From: Amycolatopsis balhimycina FH 1894
GTDB taxonomy: Bacteria; Actinomycetota; Actinomycetes; Mycobacteriales; Pseudonocardiaceae
Direction of reading: 5' to 3'
NCBI RefSeq assembly: GCF_000384295.1
Contig: NZ_KB913037.1
Location: 1,345,975-1,409,974, forward strand
Length of the DNA stretch: 64,000 nucleotides
Shown: positions 16,372 through 25,571 of the stretch, piece by piece
Layout of the letters: every line of letters begins with the position of its first letter
Position numbering within the stretch: position 1 is the stretch's first letter
Position numbers and translations under genes: made by a program
Notes under the pieces: model-generated
Told to the model about the DNA's origin: nothing
Database searches by the model: none
Seen by the model: the letters and a program-made list of their open reading frames with translations, nothing else

Positions 16372-19218
16372 ATGGGCGGCAACGGCTTTCCGGCACCGCC
16401 GCCGTTCGTGGGCCGGCACCGGGAACTCGGTCAGCTCGAGCAGCTGCTGGCCGACGTGGCCACCGGCGTCGCCGGGACGGCCGAGGTCGTCGGTGAGCCC
16501 GGGATGGGAAAGACCCGGCTGCTGGCCGAGCTGGCGGTCCGCGCACGGCGAGCCGGGTGGCTCGTGCTGTCCGGCCGGGCGGCCGAAGCCGAGCGGCATG
16601 TGCCGTTCTCCGTCCTCGGCGCCGCGCTGGAGGAGGTCGGCCCGGGCCGGCTCGCGGCGCTGGGTCCCGGTGAGGCCGGCCTGCTGCGGACCACGTTCCC
16701 GGCGTTGTCCACCGAAGCCGAACCGCTGGAAACCTCGCCCGCCGAACGGTATCGCGTGCACCGCGCGGTGCGAGGGCTGCTGGAAACGCTGGCGGCGCCC
16801 ACCGGGCTCGTGGTGATCCTCGACGACCTGCACTGGGCCGACGAAGGCACCGCCGAGGTCGTGGACCACCTGCTCCGACGGCCGCCGGAGGGCCGGGTGC
16901 TGCTGGCCGTGGCACATCGGCCCCGGCAGGCCCCGAGCCTCCTGCGCCGCGCGCTGGCGCAGCACGGCGACGTCCTCCGGATCGAGCTGGCACCGCTGAC
17001 ACCGGCCGAGGTGGACGAACTCCTGCCGGTACATGGCGACGCGGCGCGCAAGCAGGCGCTGTACGCGGCCAGCGGAGGAAATCCGTTCTACGTCCAGGCT
17101 TTGGCAGGTCCCTACGCCAGTGCTGACGTGGGAGACGTCGAAGGCGCGGCGCCGGCCGAGATCCCGGAACCCGTGCAAGCGGCGCTTCTCGCCGAGCTGC
17201 ACGCCCTGTCACCCGAGCAGCTGGTGGTGGTCCGGGCCGCCGCCGTCGCGGGTGACGACGTCGCCGCCGGCCTGATCGCGAAGACCGCCGGTGCGGAGCT
17301 CCCCGAAGTGCTTCCCGTGCTGGACGATCTCGTCCGGCGGGACCTCCTCCGCGTGACCGCGCCGGGTGGCCGGTTCCAGTTCCGGCACCCGCTGGTCCGC
17401 CGGGTCACCTACGACGCCGCGGGCGCCGGCTGGCGGGTGGCCGCCCACGCCCGGGCGGCGGCCATGCTGCGCGAAGGCGGCTGGCCGGCCACGGAACTGG
17501 CGCACCACGTCGAGCGGTCGGCCGCGCCGGGCGACGCGGCGGCCGTCGAAGTGCTGCGGGAGGCGGCCGCGGCCGCCCTGCACCGGGCGCCCGCGGCCGC
17601 CGTGCACTGGCTGCAGGCCGCGCTGCGGCTGGATCCGGGCCGGCTCGAGCTGCTGGTGATGCGGGCTCAGGCCTACGGGCTGACCGGGCAGTTCCAGGAA
17701 AGCCGGGCCACGCTCCACGAACTCCGGCGGCTGCTCCCGGCCGAGCTGACCGAACAGCACGCACAGATCGCCGCCTTCGGCGCGTTGATCGAACGGCTGA
17801 TGGGCCGGCACGTCGAGGCCCGCGCGCAGCTGCTGGCCGAGCTGGCGACGCTGGCCGACCAGCACGGCCAGGCCGCGCTGGACCTCAAGCTCGGCTTGGC
17901 GAACGGCGTCGTGCTCAGGGCCGACCGGGAGCACCGCCGCGACTGGCCGGCCGAGGCGCTGGAGACGGCGAGGCGGCATCCCGGCCGTCCTCCGGTGGCC
18001 AGTGCGCTCGCCATGTGCGCCTTGCACAGCCATGTGCTGGGCCAGGTGGACGAGCGGACCGTGGCCTGGCTGGACGAGTCGGCGATGCTCGTCGATGCCG
18101 CGCGGGACGCCGACCTGGCTCCGGCGGTCGAAACGATCGCCCTGCTCGGCTCGGCCGAGCTGTGTCACGAACGGCTCGACGACGCCGTCCGGCACCTGAC
18201 GAGGGCACTGCGGATCGTGCGGGCGGCCGGGCAGAGCCACGTGGTGACGCACCTGTACTCGATGCTCGGCGGGGTCGATCTCGTCCTGGGCAACCTGGAC
18301 CGTGCCGCCGGCCACCTCACCGACGAACGCGATTCGGCGCATCTGACCGGCAGCCCCGCGCTGCGCAGCTTCGCGTTGCGGAGCCAGTGCATGCTGGCGA
18401 TGACCCTCGGCGACGCGGAGGCGGCGGTCCGCCTGGGCAAGGAAGCGCTCGCGCTCGCCGAGGAGGCGAAGCTTCCCGAGATCGGCCTGGTCTCGGGCAC
18501 GCTCGGCGCCGCCTGTTTCCTCGCCGGTGACGCGGCCACGTGCGTGGAGCTGATGGTGAGCGGGGGTGGCGGGCCGGACCTGTGGCAGGTCTACCCGCTC
18601 GAGCGGGGCAACTGGTACGAAACCCTCGCGGCCGCCGAAGCGTCGCTGGGCCACGCGAAGGAAGCCGAAGAGTGGGCCGGCCGGGCTTTCGCCCAGGCCG
18701 CCGGGTTGCCTCGCCGCACCGGCCTGGCCCACCTCGCCCGAGCTCACGCGCTGACCGATCCCCACGGCGCGGCGGACGCCGCGGTGCGAGCCGTCGAGTT
18801 GTTGCGCGGGGCGGGTGACCGCGTGCGGGCGGGCCGGGCACACGTCGTCGCCGGGACCGCGTTCGGGGCGGTCGCGGACGTGAACCGCGCTCGCGAGCAC
18901 TTCGGCGAGGCGTGTGCCCTGTTCGAAGCATGCGGAGCGCCCCGGCAGGCGGAACAGGCCCTGCGCACGCAGCGGCGGGTGAACGCCCGGCAGCCGCGTC
19001 GCCGCACCGAGTCCGGGGCAGACGACACGCTCACCGCCCGCGAGAGGCAAGTCGCGGAGCTGGTCGCGCAGGGGCTGACGAACAGCCAGATCGGCGAAGC
19101 CCTTTACGTCAGCCCGAAAACGGTCGCCGTCCACGTCGGGCGGCTCCTGACCAAGCTCGGCGTATCGCGGCGCGGCGGGATAGCGAGCCGCCTGCCGGCC
19201 GAACCGGAGGACCGCTGA
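16372..19218 (+). CDS. Large ATP-binding LuxR-family (LAL) regulator
   Basis: The 948-residue protein has a P-loop NTPase domain (PFVGRHRELGQLEQLL, Walker A GEPGMGKTRLL near residue 45, Walker B TGLVVILDDLHWAD), a long helical TPR-like middle, and a C-terminal LuxR HTH (LTARERQVAELVAQGLTNSQ, then SPKTVAVHVGRLLTKLGVSRR). LAL proteins activate sugar-use or secondary-metabolite genes. Its neighbours, a truncated divergent paralogue and a downstream membrane protein, do not show the target. Confidence 0.9.
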   Translation: MGGNGFPAPPPFVGRHRELGQLEQLLADVATGVAGTAEVVGEPGMGKTRLLAELAVRARRAGWLVLSGRAAEAERHVPFSVLGAALEEVGPGRLAALGPGEAGLLRTTFPALSTEAEPLETSPAERYRVHRAVRGLLETLAAPTGLVVILDDLHWADEGTAEVVDHLLRRPPEGRVLLAVAHRPRQAPSLLRRALAQHGDVLRIELAPLTPAEVDELLPVHGDAARKQALYAASGGNPFYVQALAGPYASADVGDVEGAAPAEIPEPVQAALLAELHALSPEQLVVVRAAAVAGDDVAAGLIAKTAGAELPEVLPVLDDLVRRDLLRVTAPGGRFQFRHPLVRRVTYDAAGAGWRVAAHARAAAMLREGGWPATELAHHVERSAAPGDAAAVEVLREAAAAALHRAPAAAVHWLQAALRLDPGRLELLVMRAQAYGLTGQFQESRATLHELRRLLPAELTEQHAQIAAFGALIERLMGRHVEARAQLLAELATLADQHGQAALDLKLGLANGVVLRADREHRRDWPAEALETARRHPGRPPVASALAMCALHSHVLGQVDERTVAWLDESAMLVDAARDADLAPAVETIALLGSAELCHERLDDAVRHLTRALRIVRAAGQSHVVTHLYSMLGGVDLVLGNLDRAAGHLTDERDSAHLTGSPALRSFALRSQCMLAMTLGDAEAAVRLGKEALALAEEAKLPEIGLVSGTLGAACFLAGDAATCVELMVSGGGGPDLWQVYPLERGNWYETLAAAEASLGHAKEAEEWAGRAFAQAAGLPRRTGLAHLARAHALTDPHGAADAAVRAVELLRGAGDRVRAGRAHVVAGTAFGAVADVNRAREHFGEACALFEACGAPRQAEQALRTQRRVNARQPRRRTESGADDTLTARERQVAELVAQGLTNSQIGEALYVSPKTVAVHVGRLLTKLGVSRRGGIASRLPAEPEDR

Positions 19219-19327
19219 GCCGGACGCTCGCCGGTGCCTGTGTCGCCGGGGCGACGACGGGGTACCCGAAGTGTGTCGGCCGGCGGATCACCCGGCGGGA
19301 AAGGGGAGCCCGGACGGTGGTGTCTTC

Positions 19328-19942
19328 GTGAACACGGCTACCGGCCTGCGAAGCCGGCCGGTCCGGCGGGTGGCGCAGCTGCTTTCCGGGCTGGTGCTCT
19401 ACGGGATCAGCGACGCGATGGTGGTGGCGGCCGGGCTGGGCGTGGAGCCGTGGGACGCGCTCGCCCAGGGGCTGACCCGCACGGCCGGGCTTAGCATCGG
19501 TCTCTGGACCAACCTGATCGGCGCCGCGGTGCTGCTGCTGTGGATCCCGCTGCGGCAGAAGCCGGGCGTGGGCACGCTGTGCAACGTCCTGCTCGTCGGC
19601 ACCGCGATGGACGTCACCCTGGCGCTGCTGCCGCCGTTCGGGCAGCTGTGGCTGCGCTGGGCCGTGCTGGTCGCGGGCATCGTGCTCAACGGGTTCGCCA
19701 CCGGCTGCTACCTCGGCGCCCGGGCCGGCGCGGGACCGCGGGACGGGCTGATGACCGGGCTCGCCGAGCGCGGCCACCCGATCTGGGCGGTGCGCTGGGG
19801 CATCGAGATCGCGGTGCTGGTGATGGGCTTCCTGCTCGGCGCCACCCTGGGCATCGGGACCGCGCTGTACGCCTGCGCGATCGGGCCACTGGCCCACCTC
19901 TTCATGCCGCTGCTCGACATGGAACGCCACCGGGAAAAGTGA
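19328..19942 (+). CDS. YczE/YitT-like integral membrane protein
   Basis: From GTG 19328 the protein has 204 residues with about five membrane helices and the family hallmarks GLVLYGISDAMVVAAGLGVEPWD near the start and GARAGAGPRDGLMTGL in the middle. The family is of unknown transport or signalling role; Bacillus YczE affects surfactin production. The start is uncertain because the nearest GGGGAG is 19 bp upstream; a GTG at 19271 is in frame. It follows the LAL regulator by 109 bp and ends 7 bp before the convergent amidotransferase stop. Confidence 0.75.
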   Translation: MNTATGLRSRPVRRVAQLLSGLVLYGISDAMVVAAGLGVEPWDALAQGLTRTAGLSIGLWTNLIGAAVLLLWIPLRQKPGVGTLCNVLLVGTAMDVTLALLPPFGQLWLRWAVLVAGIVLNGFATGCYLGARAGAGPRDGLMTGLAERGHPIWAVRWGIEIAVLVMGFLLGATLGIGTALYACAIGPLAHLFMPLLDMERHREK

Positions 19943-19949
19943 GGGCGGC

Positions 19950-20684
19950 TCAGCCGGCTGCCGCCAGGTGACGACCGGCAGCGAGACGAGCCGCGGCACC
20001 GAACTCGCGGAACAGCGCGGTGGAGACCGGGTCCGCGCCCGCGTACCACTCCGGATGCCATTGCACGGCAAGGCAGAACGAGTCCGCCCTCGCCGACGCG
20101 GCCTCGACGACGCCGTCGGCGGACACCGCTTCCACGCGCAGGTCCGGCGCGAGGCGGTCGATGGCCTGGTGGTGCAGCGAGTTGACCGAGACGACCGAGG
20201 TGCCCAGCAGCCGCCGCAGCACCCCGCCGTCGCGGAGGCGGACCTCGTGGGCGGGCAGGTACTGCCGGTCCCTGGGCTGCGAAAGGTCCTCGCGGTGGTT
20301 GCCGTGGGGCAGGTCGCGCAGGGTGCCGCCGAAGGCGACGTTGAGCTCCTGCAGCCCCCGGCAGATGCCCAGCACCGGCAGCCTCGCCCGCACCGCGGCG
20401 GGCAGCACCCGCAGCGCGAGTTCGTCGCGGGCCGGGTCCGCCGGCGCGAGCCGGGGCGGACCGCCGTAGCGGGCGGGCTGCACGTCGGTCTGGTGACCGC
20501 CGAACACGATGCCGTCGAACCGGCCGAGCAGTTCCGCCAGGTACGGCGCGGGGCCGCCGACGACGGCCACCGCGCAGCCGGAAACCCGTTCCAGGGCCCG
20601 GACGTAGACCTCGCGCACCGCGACGTGCGACACCTCGTCGACCGGTTCGGCCGACGCGGCCAGTGCGACCAGCGGCCGGGTCAC
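19950..20684 (-). CDS. Class I glutamine amidotransferase, PuuD-like gamma-glutamyl hydrolase
   Basis: GTG 20684 overlaps the upstream stop (GTGA), giving 244 residues. The nucleophile elbow LGICRGLQELN holds the catalytic Cys, and LAVQWHPEWY near the end holds the His-Glu pair. PuuD-like members hydrolyse gamma-glutamyl amides such as gamma-glutamyl-GABA. It is the last gene of a four-gene minus-strand operon divergent from the carrier-protein operon. In butirosin biosynthesis a gamma-glutamyl group protects the GABA chain; removal of such a group would suit this enzyme if the pathway is similar, but that is inference. Confidence 0.82.
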   Translation of the reverse strand: MTRPLVALAASAEPVDEVSHVAVREVYVRALERVSGCAVAVVGGPAPYLAELLGRFDGIVFGGHQTDVQPARYGGPPRLAPADPARDELALRVLPAAVRARLPVLGICRGLQELNVAFGGTLRDLPHGNHREDLSQPRDRQYLPAHEVRLRDGGVLRRLLGTSVVSVNSLHHQAIDRLAPDLRVEAVSADGVVEAASARADSFCLAVQWHPEWYAGADPVSTALFREFGAAARLAAGRHLAAAG

Positions 20685-22018
20685 CGGGCACGCTCCAGCG
20701 CTTGGGCGAGGTCTTCGAGCAGGTCGTCCGGGTGTTCCAGGCCCAGCGACAGCCGGACCGAGCCCGGGGTCACGCCCGCCGCGAGCTGGTCGGCGACCGG
20801 CAGCTGGGCGTGCGTGGTGGACGCCGGGTGCGTGGCCAGCGACCGGACGTCGCCGATGTTGGTGACGTGCGAGAACAGGCGGAGGGCTTCGATGAACCGG
20901 CTGCCCGCCTCCTGCCCGCCGGTGAGCTCGAACTGCACCAGCGGGCCGCCGTTGCCGCCGAGGTAGCGCCGCAGCAGCTCCTCCTGCTCGCCGTCGGCCA
21001 GGCTCGGGTGGCTGACCGACGCCACCGACGGGTGCGCGGCGAGGAACCGCGCGACCGCGGCCGCGTTCTCCCCGTGCGCGCGCATCCGCAGCGGCAGCGT
21101 CTCGATGCCCTGGATGAGCAGGAAGGCGTTGAACGGGCTCAGGCACGTCCCGAGGTCGCGCACGAGCGTTTCCCGCGCCTTGAGCAGGTAAGGGCTGCGC
21201 CCCAGCGCGCTGTCGAGCCCGCCGCCGGCCTCGGTCCACACGACGCCGCCGTGCGCGGGGTCGGGTTCGGTGAGCAGCGGGTGCCGCGCGGCGTGGCGGG
21301 TCCAGTCGAAGGTGCCCGCGTCCACGATGAGCCCGCCCAGAGCGCTGCCGTGCCCGCCGATGTACTTCGTCGCCGAGTACACCAGGATGTCCGCGCCGAA
21401 CTCCAGGGGGCGGCAGACCATCGGGAGCAGCGTGTTGTCCAGCACCAGCGGCACTCCGGCCTCCCGCGCGAGCCCGGCGACGTCTTCGATGGGGAAGATG
21501 CGCAGCTTGGGGTTGGGCAGGGTTTCGCCGAAGTAGCAGCGGGTGCGGTCGTCGGTGGCGGCGGCGAAGTTCGCCGGTTTCTCCGGGCTGACGAACCGCG
21601 TCTCGATCCCGAACCGGGCGAAAGTGTTGGCCAGCAGGTTCCACGTGCCGCCGTAGAGCTCGTCGGAGCTGACGATGTTGTCCCCGGCCTGGCACAGGTT
21701 GAGCAGTGCCACGGTGGTCGCGGCCTGGCCGGAGGAGACGGCCAGCGCCGCGGGCGCGCCGTCGACCGCGGCGATCCGCGCTTCCAGGACGTCGCAGGTG
21801 GGGTTGTTGAGGCGGGTGTAGGCGTGCCCGTCCTCGCTGAGGTCGAAGATCCCCGCGGCGGCGCCGGTGTCCGGCAGCTCGTAGGCCGCGGTCTGGTAGA
21901 TCGGGGTGACCACCGGAGCGGTCGGGCCGGTGCGCAGCTCGGCCCCCGCGTGCATCACCGCCGACTCCGGCCGCCGGTATTTCTTCGGCTCGCTGGCGGG
22001 CCTGTCACCGACCGGCAT
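20681..22018 (-). CDS. Cys/Met-metabolism PLP enzyme (O-acetylhomoserine sulfhydrylase-like)
   Basis: The 445-residue protein belongs to the fold-type I Cys/Met metabolism family. The SSGQAATTVALL and LVLDNTLLP motifs are present, and SATKYIGGHG holds the PLP lysine (about residue 218). Family members perform gamma-replacement or gamma-elimination on O-acyl-homoserine and beta-elimination on other amino acids. Length and sequence fit O-acetylhomoserine aminocarboxypropyltransferase. The start overlaps the desaturase end by 14 bp, and the stop overlaps the amidotransferase start, so it is firmly part of this operon. A role in a dedicated pathway rather than housekeeping methionine synthesis is likely from that context. 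Confidence 0.85.
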   Translation of the reverse strand: MPVGDRPASEPKKYRRPESAVMHAGAELRTGPTAPVVTPIYQTAAYELPDTGAAAGIFDLSEDGHAYTRLNNPTCDVLEARIAAVDGAPAALAVSSGQAATTVALLNLCQAGDNIVSSDELYGGTWNLLANTFARFGIETRFVSPEKPANFAAATDDRTRCYFGETLPNPKLRIFPIEDVAGLAREAGVPLVLDNTLLPMVCRPLEFGADILVYSATKYIGGHGSALGGLIVDAGTFDWTRHAARHPLLTEPDPAHGGVVWTEAGGGLDSALGRSPYLLKARETLVRDLGTCLSPFNAFLLIQGIETLPLRMRAHGENAAAVARFLAAHPSVASVSHPSLADGEQEELLRRYLGGNGGPLVQFELTGGQEAGSRFIEALRLFSHVTNIGDVRSLATHPASTTHAQLPVADQLAAGVTPGSVRLSLGLEHPDDLLEDLAQALERAR

Positions 22019-23060
22019 GGGCGTGCTCCTTCGGTTCGGACATGGAGGTGACGATCGCGCCGACCGCGCTGGGCTGGCCCTGCGGCCCCCGGGTGAACAG
22101 CCCGCCCAGCACGGCGTCGACCGCGGCGTAGTCCGGATCGGCCAGCCGCACCCGCCTCGCCTTGCCGAGGTTCCAGAACGGTGTGCGCGGGTCCAGGTGG
22201 TGTTCCAGGTGGTAGTTGTCGTTGTGGATGCCGGTGAGGAACTTCTCCCAGCCGCGGCTCTTGCGGTTGCGCGTCATGTGCAGGTCCACCCGGGCGTCCC
22301 GGACGAGCGGGGTGTGCTCGGACAGCTCGATGTACCAGCCCAGGATCTGGAAGCTCGTCAGGTAGGGCACGAACCAGAACAGCAGCAGTTCGGCCGTCCA
22401 CCCCTGCGACCAGCACACGCCGGCGACGGCGGCCCAGAACACCCAGAACCCCGCGCGGTCGAACGCCCGCCTGGGGCCGTGGACCGCGGGTGCCTCCTGG
22501 CTGCGGCCTTCGCGCAGCACCCGGTACCGGTTGCGCACCAGGTACTTCAGGTAGGCCCAGGTCTGGGTGCCGAACAGCGGCATCAGCACCACCCGGCGGA
22601 CGTACGCCCGCGGCGAGGCGGCCCGGTAGGCACCCTGTTCGATGAAGAACCGCAGGTCCGGGTCGCGGTCCGGGTCGCCCAGCCGCGGGTGGTGGGTGAA
22701 CACGTGCGAGATCTTGTACGCGTAGTGCTGCTGGAAGATCGGGTACGCCGTGAGCACGGTGCCGAGCAGCATCCGCACCCGGTGGTCGGCCGCGCCGACG
22801 CCGTGGGCGCAGTCGTGCAGGATCGTGGACAGCCCCCGCTGCCGGGCGCCGATGACCAGCACCGCGAGCGGGTAGCACCACCACGAAACGGCGACGCACA
22901 ACCACACGCAGGCCGCGATCCAGGCGACGTCCTCCAGCCACGCGAGCCCGGCGTGCCAGTTGTCGCTGCGGTTGAGGCGTTTCATCCGGGCCCGCACTTC
23001 CGTGGGGAAGCGGTGCGTCCGGTAGCGCTTCCCGTCGTAGGCCCACTCGGTGTCCGACAC
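22005..23060 (-). CDS. Membrane di-iron fatty-acid-desaturase-like enzyme
   Basis: The 351-residue protein has the three histidine boxes of membrane di-iron desaturases and hydroxylases: HDCAH (82-86), HVFTHH (119-124) and HLEHH (about 296-300), with hydrophobic segments near residues 42-75, 95-115 and 205-245. The family uses O2 to desaturate or hydroxylate an acyl chain or a carrier-bound acyl or amino acid. It lies 19 bp after the aldo/keto reductase and overlaps the PLP enzyme. In a cluster full of acyl carrier proteins, a protein-bound acyl substrate is plausible, but a free lipid cannot be excluded. Confidence 0.82.
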   Translation of the reverse strand: MSDTEWAYDGKRYRTHRFPTEVRARMKRLNRSDNWHAGLAWLEDVAWIAACVWLCVAVSWWCYPLAVLVIGARQRGLSTILHDCAHGVGAADHRVRMLLGTVLTAYPIFQQHYAYKISHVFTHHPRLGDPDRDPDLRFFIEQGAYRAASPRAYVRRVVLMPLFGTQTWAYLKYLVRNRYRVLREGRSQEAPAVHGPRRAFDRAGFWVFWAAVAGVCWSQGWTAELLLFWFVPYLTSFQILGWYIELSEHTPLVRDARVDLHMTRNRKSRGWEKFLTGIHNDNYHLEHHLDPRTPFWNLGKARRVRLADPDYAAVDAVLGGLFTRGPQGQPSAVGAIVTSMSEPKEHAHAGR

Positions 23061-23079
23061 GGTTCTCCCTGGGTCGAGG

Positions 23080-24081
23080 TCAGACGAGGGCGGTCAGCGG
23101 CACGCCGATGAACGTCGGGTCGAAGCGGCTGACGCCGTCGAGCAGCTCGTCGATCTTGGTCATGACGGCGGAGTCGAGCACGACGTCGGCGGCCTTGACG
23201 TTGTCGGAGACCTGCTCGGGGCGCGAAGCGCCGGTGATCGCGGTGGCGACGTTGGGGTTCTGCAGCACCCAGGCGATGGCCAGCTGCGCCATGGTCAGGC
23301 CGAGCTGGCCGGCGATCGGGCGCAGCTCCTGCACCTTGCGCAGCACGTCGTCCTGCAGCCAGCGGACCATGTAGCCGCTGCCCTCGCCGTCGGTGGCGCG
23401 GGAGCCGGCCGGGGGCTGCTCGCCGGGCAGGTACTTGCCGGTGAGCACGCCCTGGGCCACCGGCGACCAGACGAGCTGGCCCATGCCCTCGCGCTCGCAG
23501 GCCGGCACGACCTGGGCCTCGATGACCCGCCACAGCATCGAGTACTGCGTCTGGCTGGCGATCAGCGGGACGCGCAGCTCGCGGGCCAGTGCGGCGGCGC
23601 GGGTGATCTGCTCGGCGGTCCACTCCGAGACGCCGACGTAGAGGATCTTGCCCTGCCGCACCAGGTCGGCGAAGGCCAGCATGGTCTCCTCCAGCTCGAC
23701 CGTGGGGTCGAACTGGTGGGCCTGGTAGAGGTCGAGGTAGTCGGTCCCGAGCCGGCGCAGGGAGCCGTGCGCGGACTCCATGATGTGCTTGCGGCCGAGG
23801 CCCTGGTCGTTGGGGCCGCCGGGGCCGGTCGGCCAGTACACCTTGGTGCAGATCTCCAGGCTCTCCCGGCGGTGACCCGACAGCGCGCGCCCCAGCACCT
23901 CCTCGGCCCGGGTGTTGGCGTACATGTCGGCGGTGTCGAACGTGGTGATCCCGGCGTCGAGTGCCGCTTCCACGCATTTCCTGGCTTGTTCCTCGGCCAC
24001 CTGGGACCCGTGGGTGATCCAGTTGCCGTAGGAAATCTTGCTCACTGAGAGGCCGCTGCGGCCCAGTCGACGATGTTCCAT
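23080..24081 (-). CDS. Aldo/keto reductase (Kv-beta-like)
   Basis: The 333-residue TIM-barrel oxidoreductase has the AKR pattern FDTADMYANTRAEEVLGRAL (catalytic Asp/Tyr), GLGRKHIMESAHGSLRRL (Lys region) and a C-terminal NADP site around ITGASRPEQVSDNVKA. It resembles the voltage-gated potassium channel beta-subunit-like AKRs, which reduce aldehydes and ketones with NADPH. It is the first gene of the minus-strand operon and shares a 224-bp divergent promoter gap with the 14-gene plus-strand operon. An aldehyde made by the ProA-like enzyme next door is a possible substrate (inference). Confidence 0.88.
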   Translation of the reverse strand: MEHRRLGRSGLSVSKISYGNWITHGSQVAEEQARKCVEAALDAGITTFDTADMYANTRAEEVLGRALSGHRRESLEICTKVYWPTGPGGPNDQGLGRKHIMESAHGSLRRLGTDYLDLYQAHQFDPTVELEETMLAFADLVRQGKILYVGVSEWTAEQITRAAALARELRVPLIASQTQYSMLWRVIEAQVVPACEREGMGQLVWSPVAQGVLTGKYLPGEQPPAGSRATDGEGSGYMVRWLQDDVLRKVQELRPIAGQLGLTMAQLAIAWVLQNPNVATAITGASRPEQVSDNVKAADVVLDSAVMTKIDELLDGVSRFDPTFIGVPLTALV

Positions 24082-24305
24082 GCCTTACGACACTCCAAGG
24101 AATTTCCGGCACAGTCAACGTTTAGAACCGGGGAACAAGGTGCCGCCGATGCGGTCATAGAAAATCTTTATGAGGCCATCAGCCGGGCTGTTCTCCGCCT
24201 TGCCCCGGCGATTTCCCGATGGCAGCGTGGGGCATCTGTCGGGGGAATCACCGGAATCGCCGCGGAGTCGCCGCGGCTGGAATCCGGTTCGAGGTCGGGA
24301 GAACA
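24082..24305. promoter_or_regulatory. Divergent promoter gap between the two cluster operons
   Basis: This 224-bp gap separates the AKR and ProA-like starts and must hold promoters for both directions. It is less GC-rich than its flanks, with GGAATTTCC at 24100-24108 and an A/T-rich stretch around 24165-24180 (TAGAAAATCTTTATGAG). I could not assign -35/-10 boxes with confidence. The LysR regulator at the far end of the cluster is the obvious candidate to act here. Confidence 0.5.
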
Positions 24306-25571
24306 ATGGTCGACAAGATGATCGGCGCCGCCCGTGCGGCGACCGTGGCGGCACCGCCGCTGGGCAACGAGGCATACGAGCGTTTCTGCACCGGGCTGGC
24401 CCGCCGGCTGACGACGGAGTGGCCGCGGATCTGCGCGGCGAACGACGTCGACGTCGGCCGGGCAAGGGAGGCGGGACTGCCCGCCGTGCTCGTCGACCGG
24501 CTCCGGCTGACCGACGACCACCTAGCCGATCTGGTGACCCTTACGTCGACGGTCGCCGGGGAGATGCGGGAGCTGACCCGCCGCCCGCCGGGCACCCCGA
24601 TCGGCGACTGGGGGGTGCGCCACCGCGTGCCGCGGCCGCTGGGCGTGGTGCTGATGATCTTCGAGGCCCGCCCGACCGTCACCGTCGAAGGCGCGCTGCT
24701 CAACGCGGCGGCCGGGAACGCGGTGATCCTGCGTGGTGGCAAGGAGATCGCGCGGACGAACGCCGCGCTCGGCGCCGCCGTCACCGCCGCACTGGCGGAC
24801 GCGGGGCTGCCCGCGGGCCTGGTCACCGTGCTGGACGACCCCAGCCGCTCGCTGCTGCGGGACCTGCTTCGCCGTCCCGACGCGATCGACGTGCTCATCC
24901 CCCGCGGGAGCCCGTCCCTGATCGACTACTGCCACCGCGCGAGCACCATCCCGGTGCTGGCCAGCGGCGGCGGGGTCAACCACCTCTACGTGCACCGCAG
25001 TGCCGAGCTCGCCCAGGCGGTCGCGATCGCGCTGGACAGCAAGCTGCCCGCCCCGGCCGGGTGCACCTCGCTGGAGATCGCGCTGGTCGACCGGCCGGTG
25101 GCCGACGAGTTCGTGGCGGCACTGCTCGACGGTGCCCGCCAAGACGGCAGGCCGCTGACCATCCGGGTCGGCGAGGGGCTCCGGCAGCCGGAAACCACCG
25201 GGCAGTGGCGGGTGGAGGCACTGGCCGAGCACGACCTGGGCCGGGAGTTCCTCGACAGCACCGTCGGCGTGGTGGCCGTGGACTCCCCGGACGAAGCCGT
25301 GGAGTTCATCCAGCGGCACGGCTCCGGGCACAGCGAGGCGATCGCCGCCACCGACCCGGTGGTCACCGGCGAGTTCACCGACCGGGTGGACGCGGCCACC
25401 ATCGTGATCAACGGTTCCCTGCGGCTCAACGACGGGCCCACGCTGGAGCTGGGCTCGGAGATCGCGATCAGCACCAGCAGGCTGCACGCCCGCGGGCCGA
25501 TCACCCTGGCCGCGCTGGTGAACTACTGCTGGGTGATCGAGGCCAACGGCCGGCTGCGCGAGGCGAGCTGA
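24306..25571 (+). CDS. ProA-like glutamate-5-semialdehyde dehydrogenase homologue
   Basis: ATG 24306, behind GGGAGA, gives 421 residues, normal for ProA. The NADP-binding region (GAVLLNAAAGNAVILRGG-like) and the active-site cysteine (Cys253 in PAPAGCTSLE, aligned with the PGVCNA motif of ProA) are present. Housekeeping ProA reduces gamma-glutamyl phosphate with NADPH and is normally encoded near the kinase ProB. There is no ProB here; instead this gene opens an operon of carrier proteins, ligases and an acyltransferase. It may reduce a carrier-bound or phosphorylated acyl group to an aldehyde. It is a pathway copy rather than the proline enzyme, judged by context only. Confidence 0.85.
   Translation: MVDKMIGAARAATVAAPPLGNEAYERFCTGLARRLTTEWPRICAANDVDVGRAREAGLPAVLVDRLRLTDDHLADLVTLTSTVAGEMRELTRRPPGTPIGDWGVRHRVPRPLGVVLMIFEARPTVTVEGALLNAAAGNAVILRGGKEIARTNAALGAAVTAALADAGLPAGLVTVLDDPSRSLLRDLLRRPDAIDVLIPRGSPSLIDYCHRASTIPVLASGGGVNHLYVHRSAELAQAVAIALDSKLPAPAGCTSLEIALVDRPVADEFVAALLDGARQDGRPLTIRVGEGLRQPETTGQWRVEALAEHDLGREFLDSTVGVVAVDSPDEAVEFIQRHGSGHSEAIAATDPVVTGEFTDRVDAATIVINGSLRLNDGPTLELGSEIAISTSRLHARGPITLAALVNYCWVIEANGRLREAS

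Noticed and set aside
24306..25571. Housekeeping proline biosynthesis ProA
   Set aside because: There is no proB or other proline gene, and the gene heads a carrier-protein operon.
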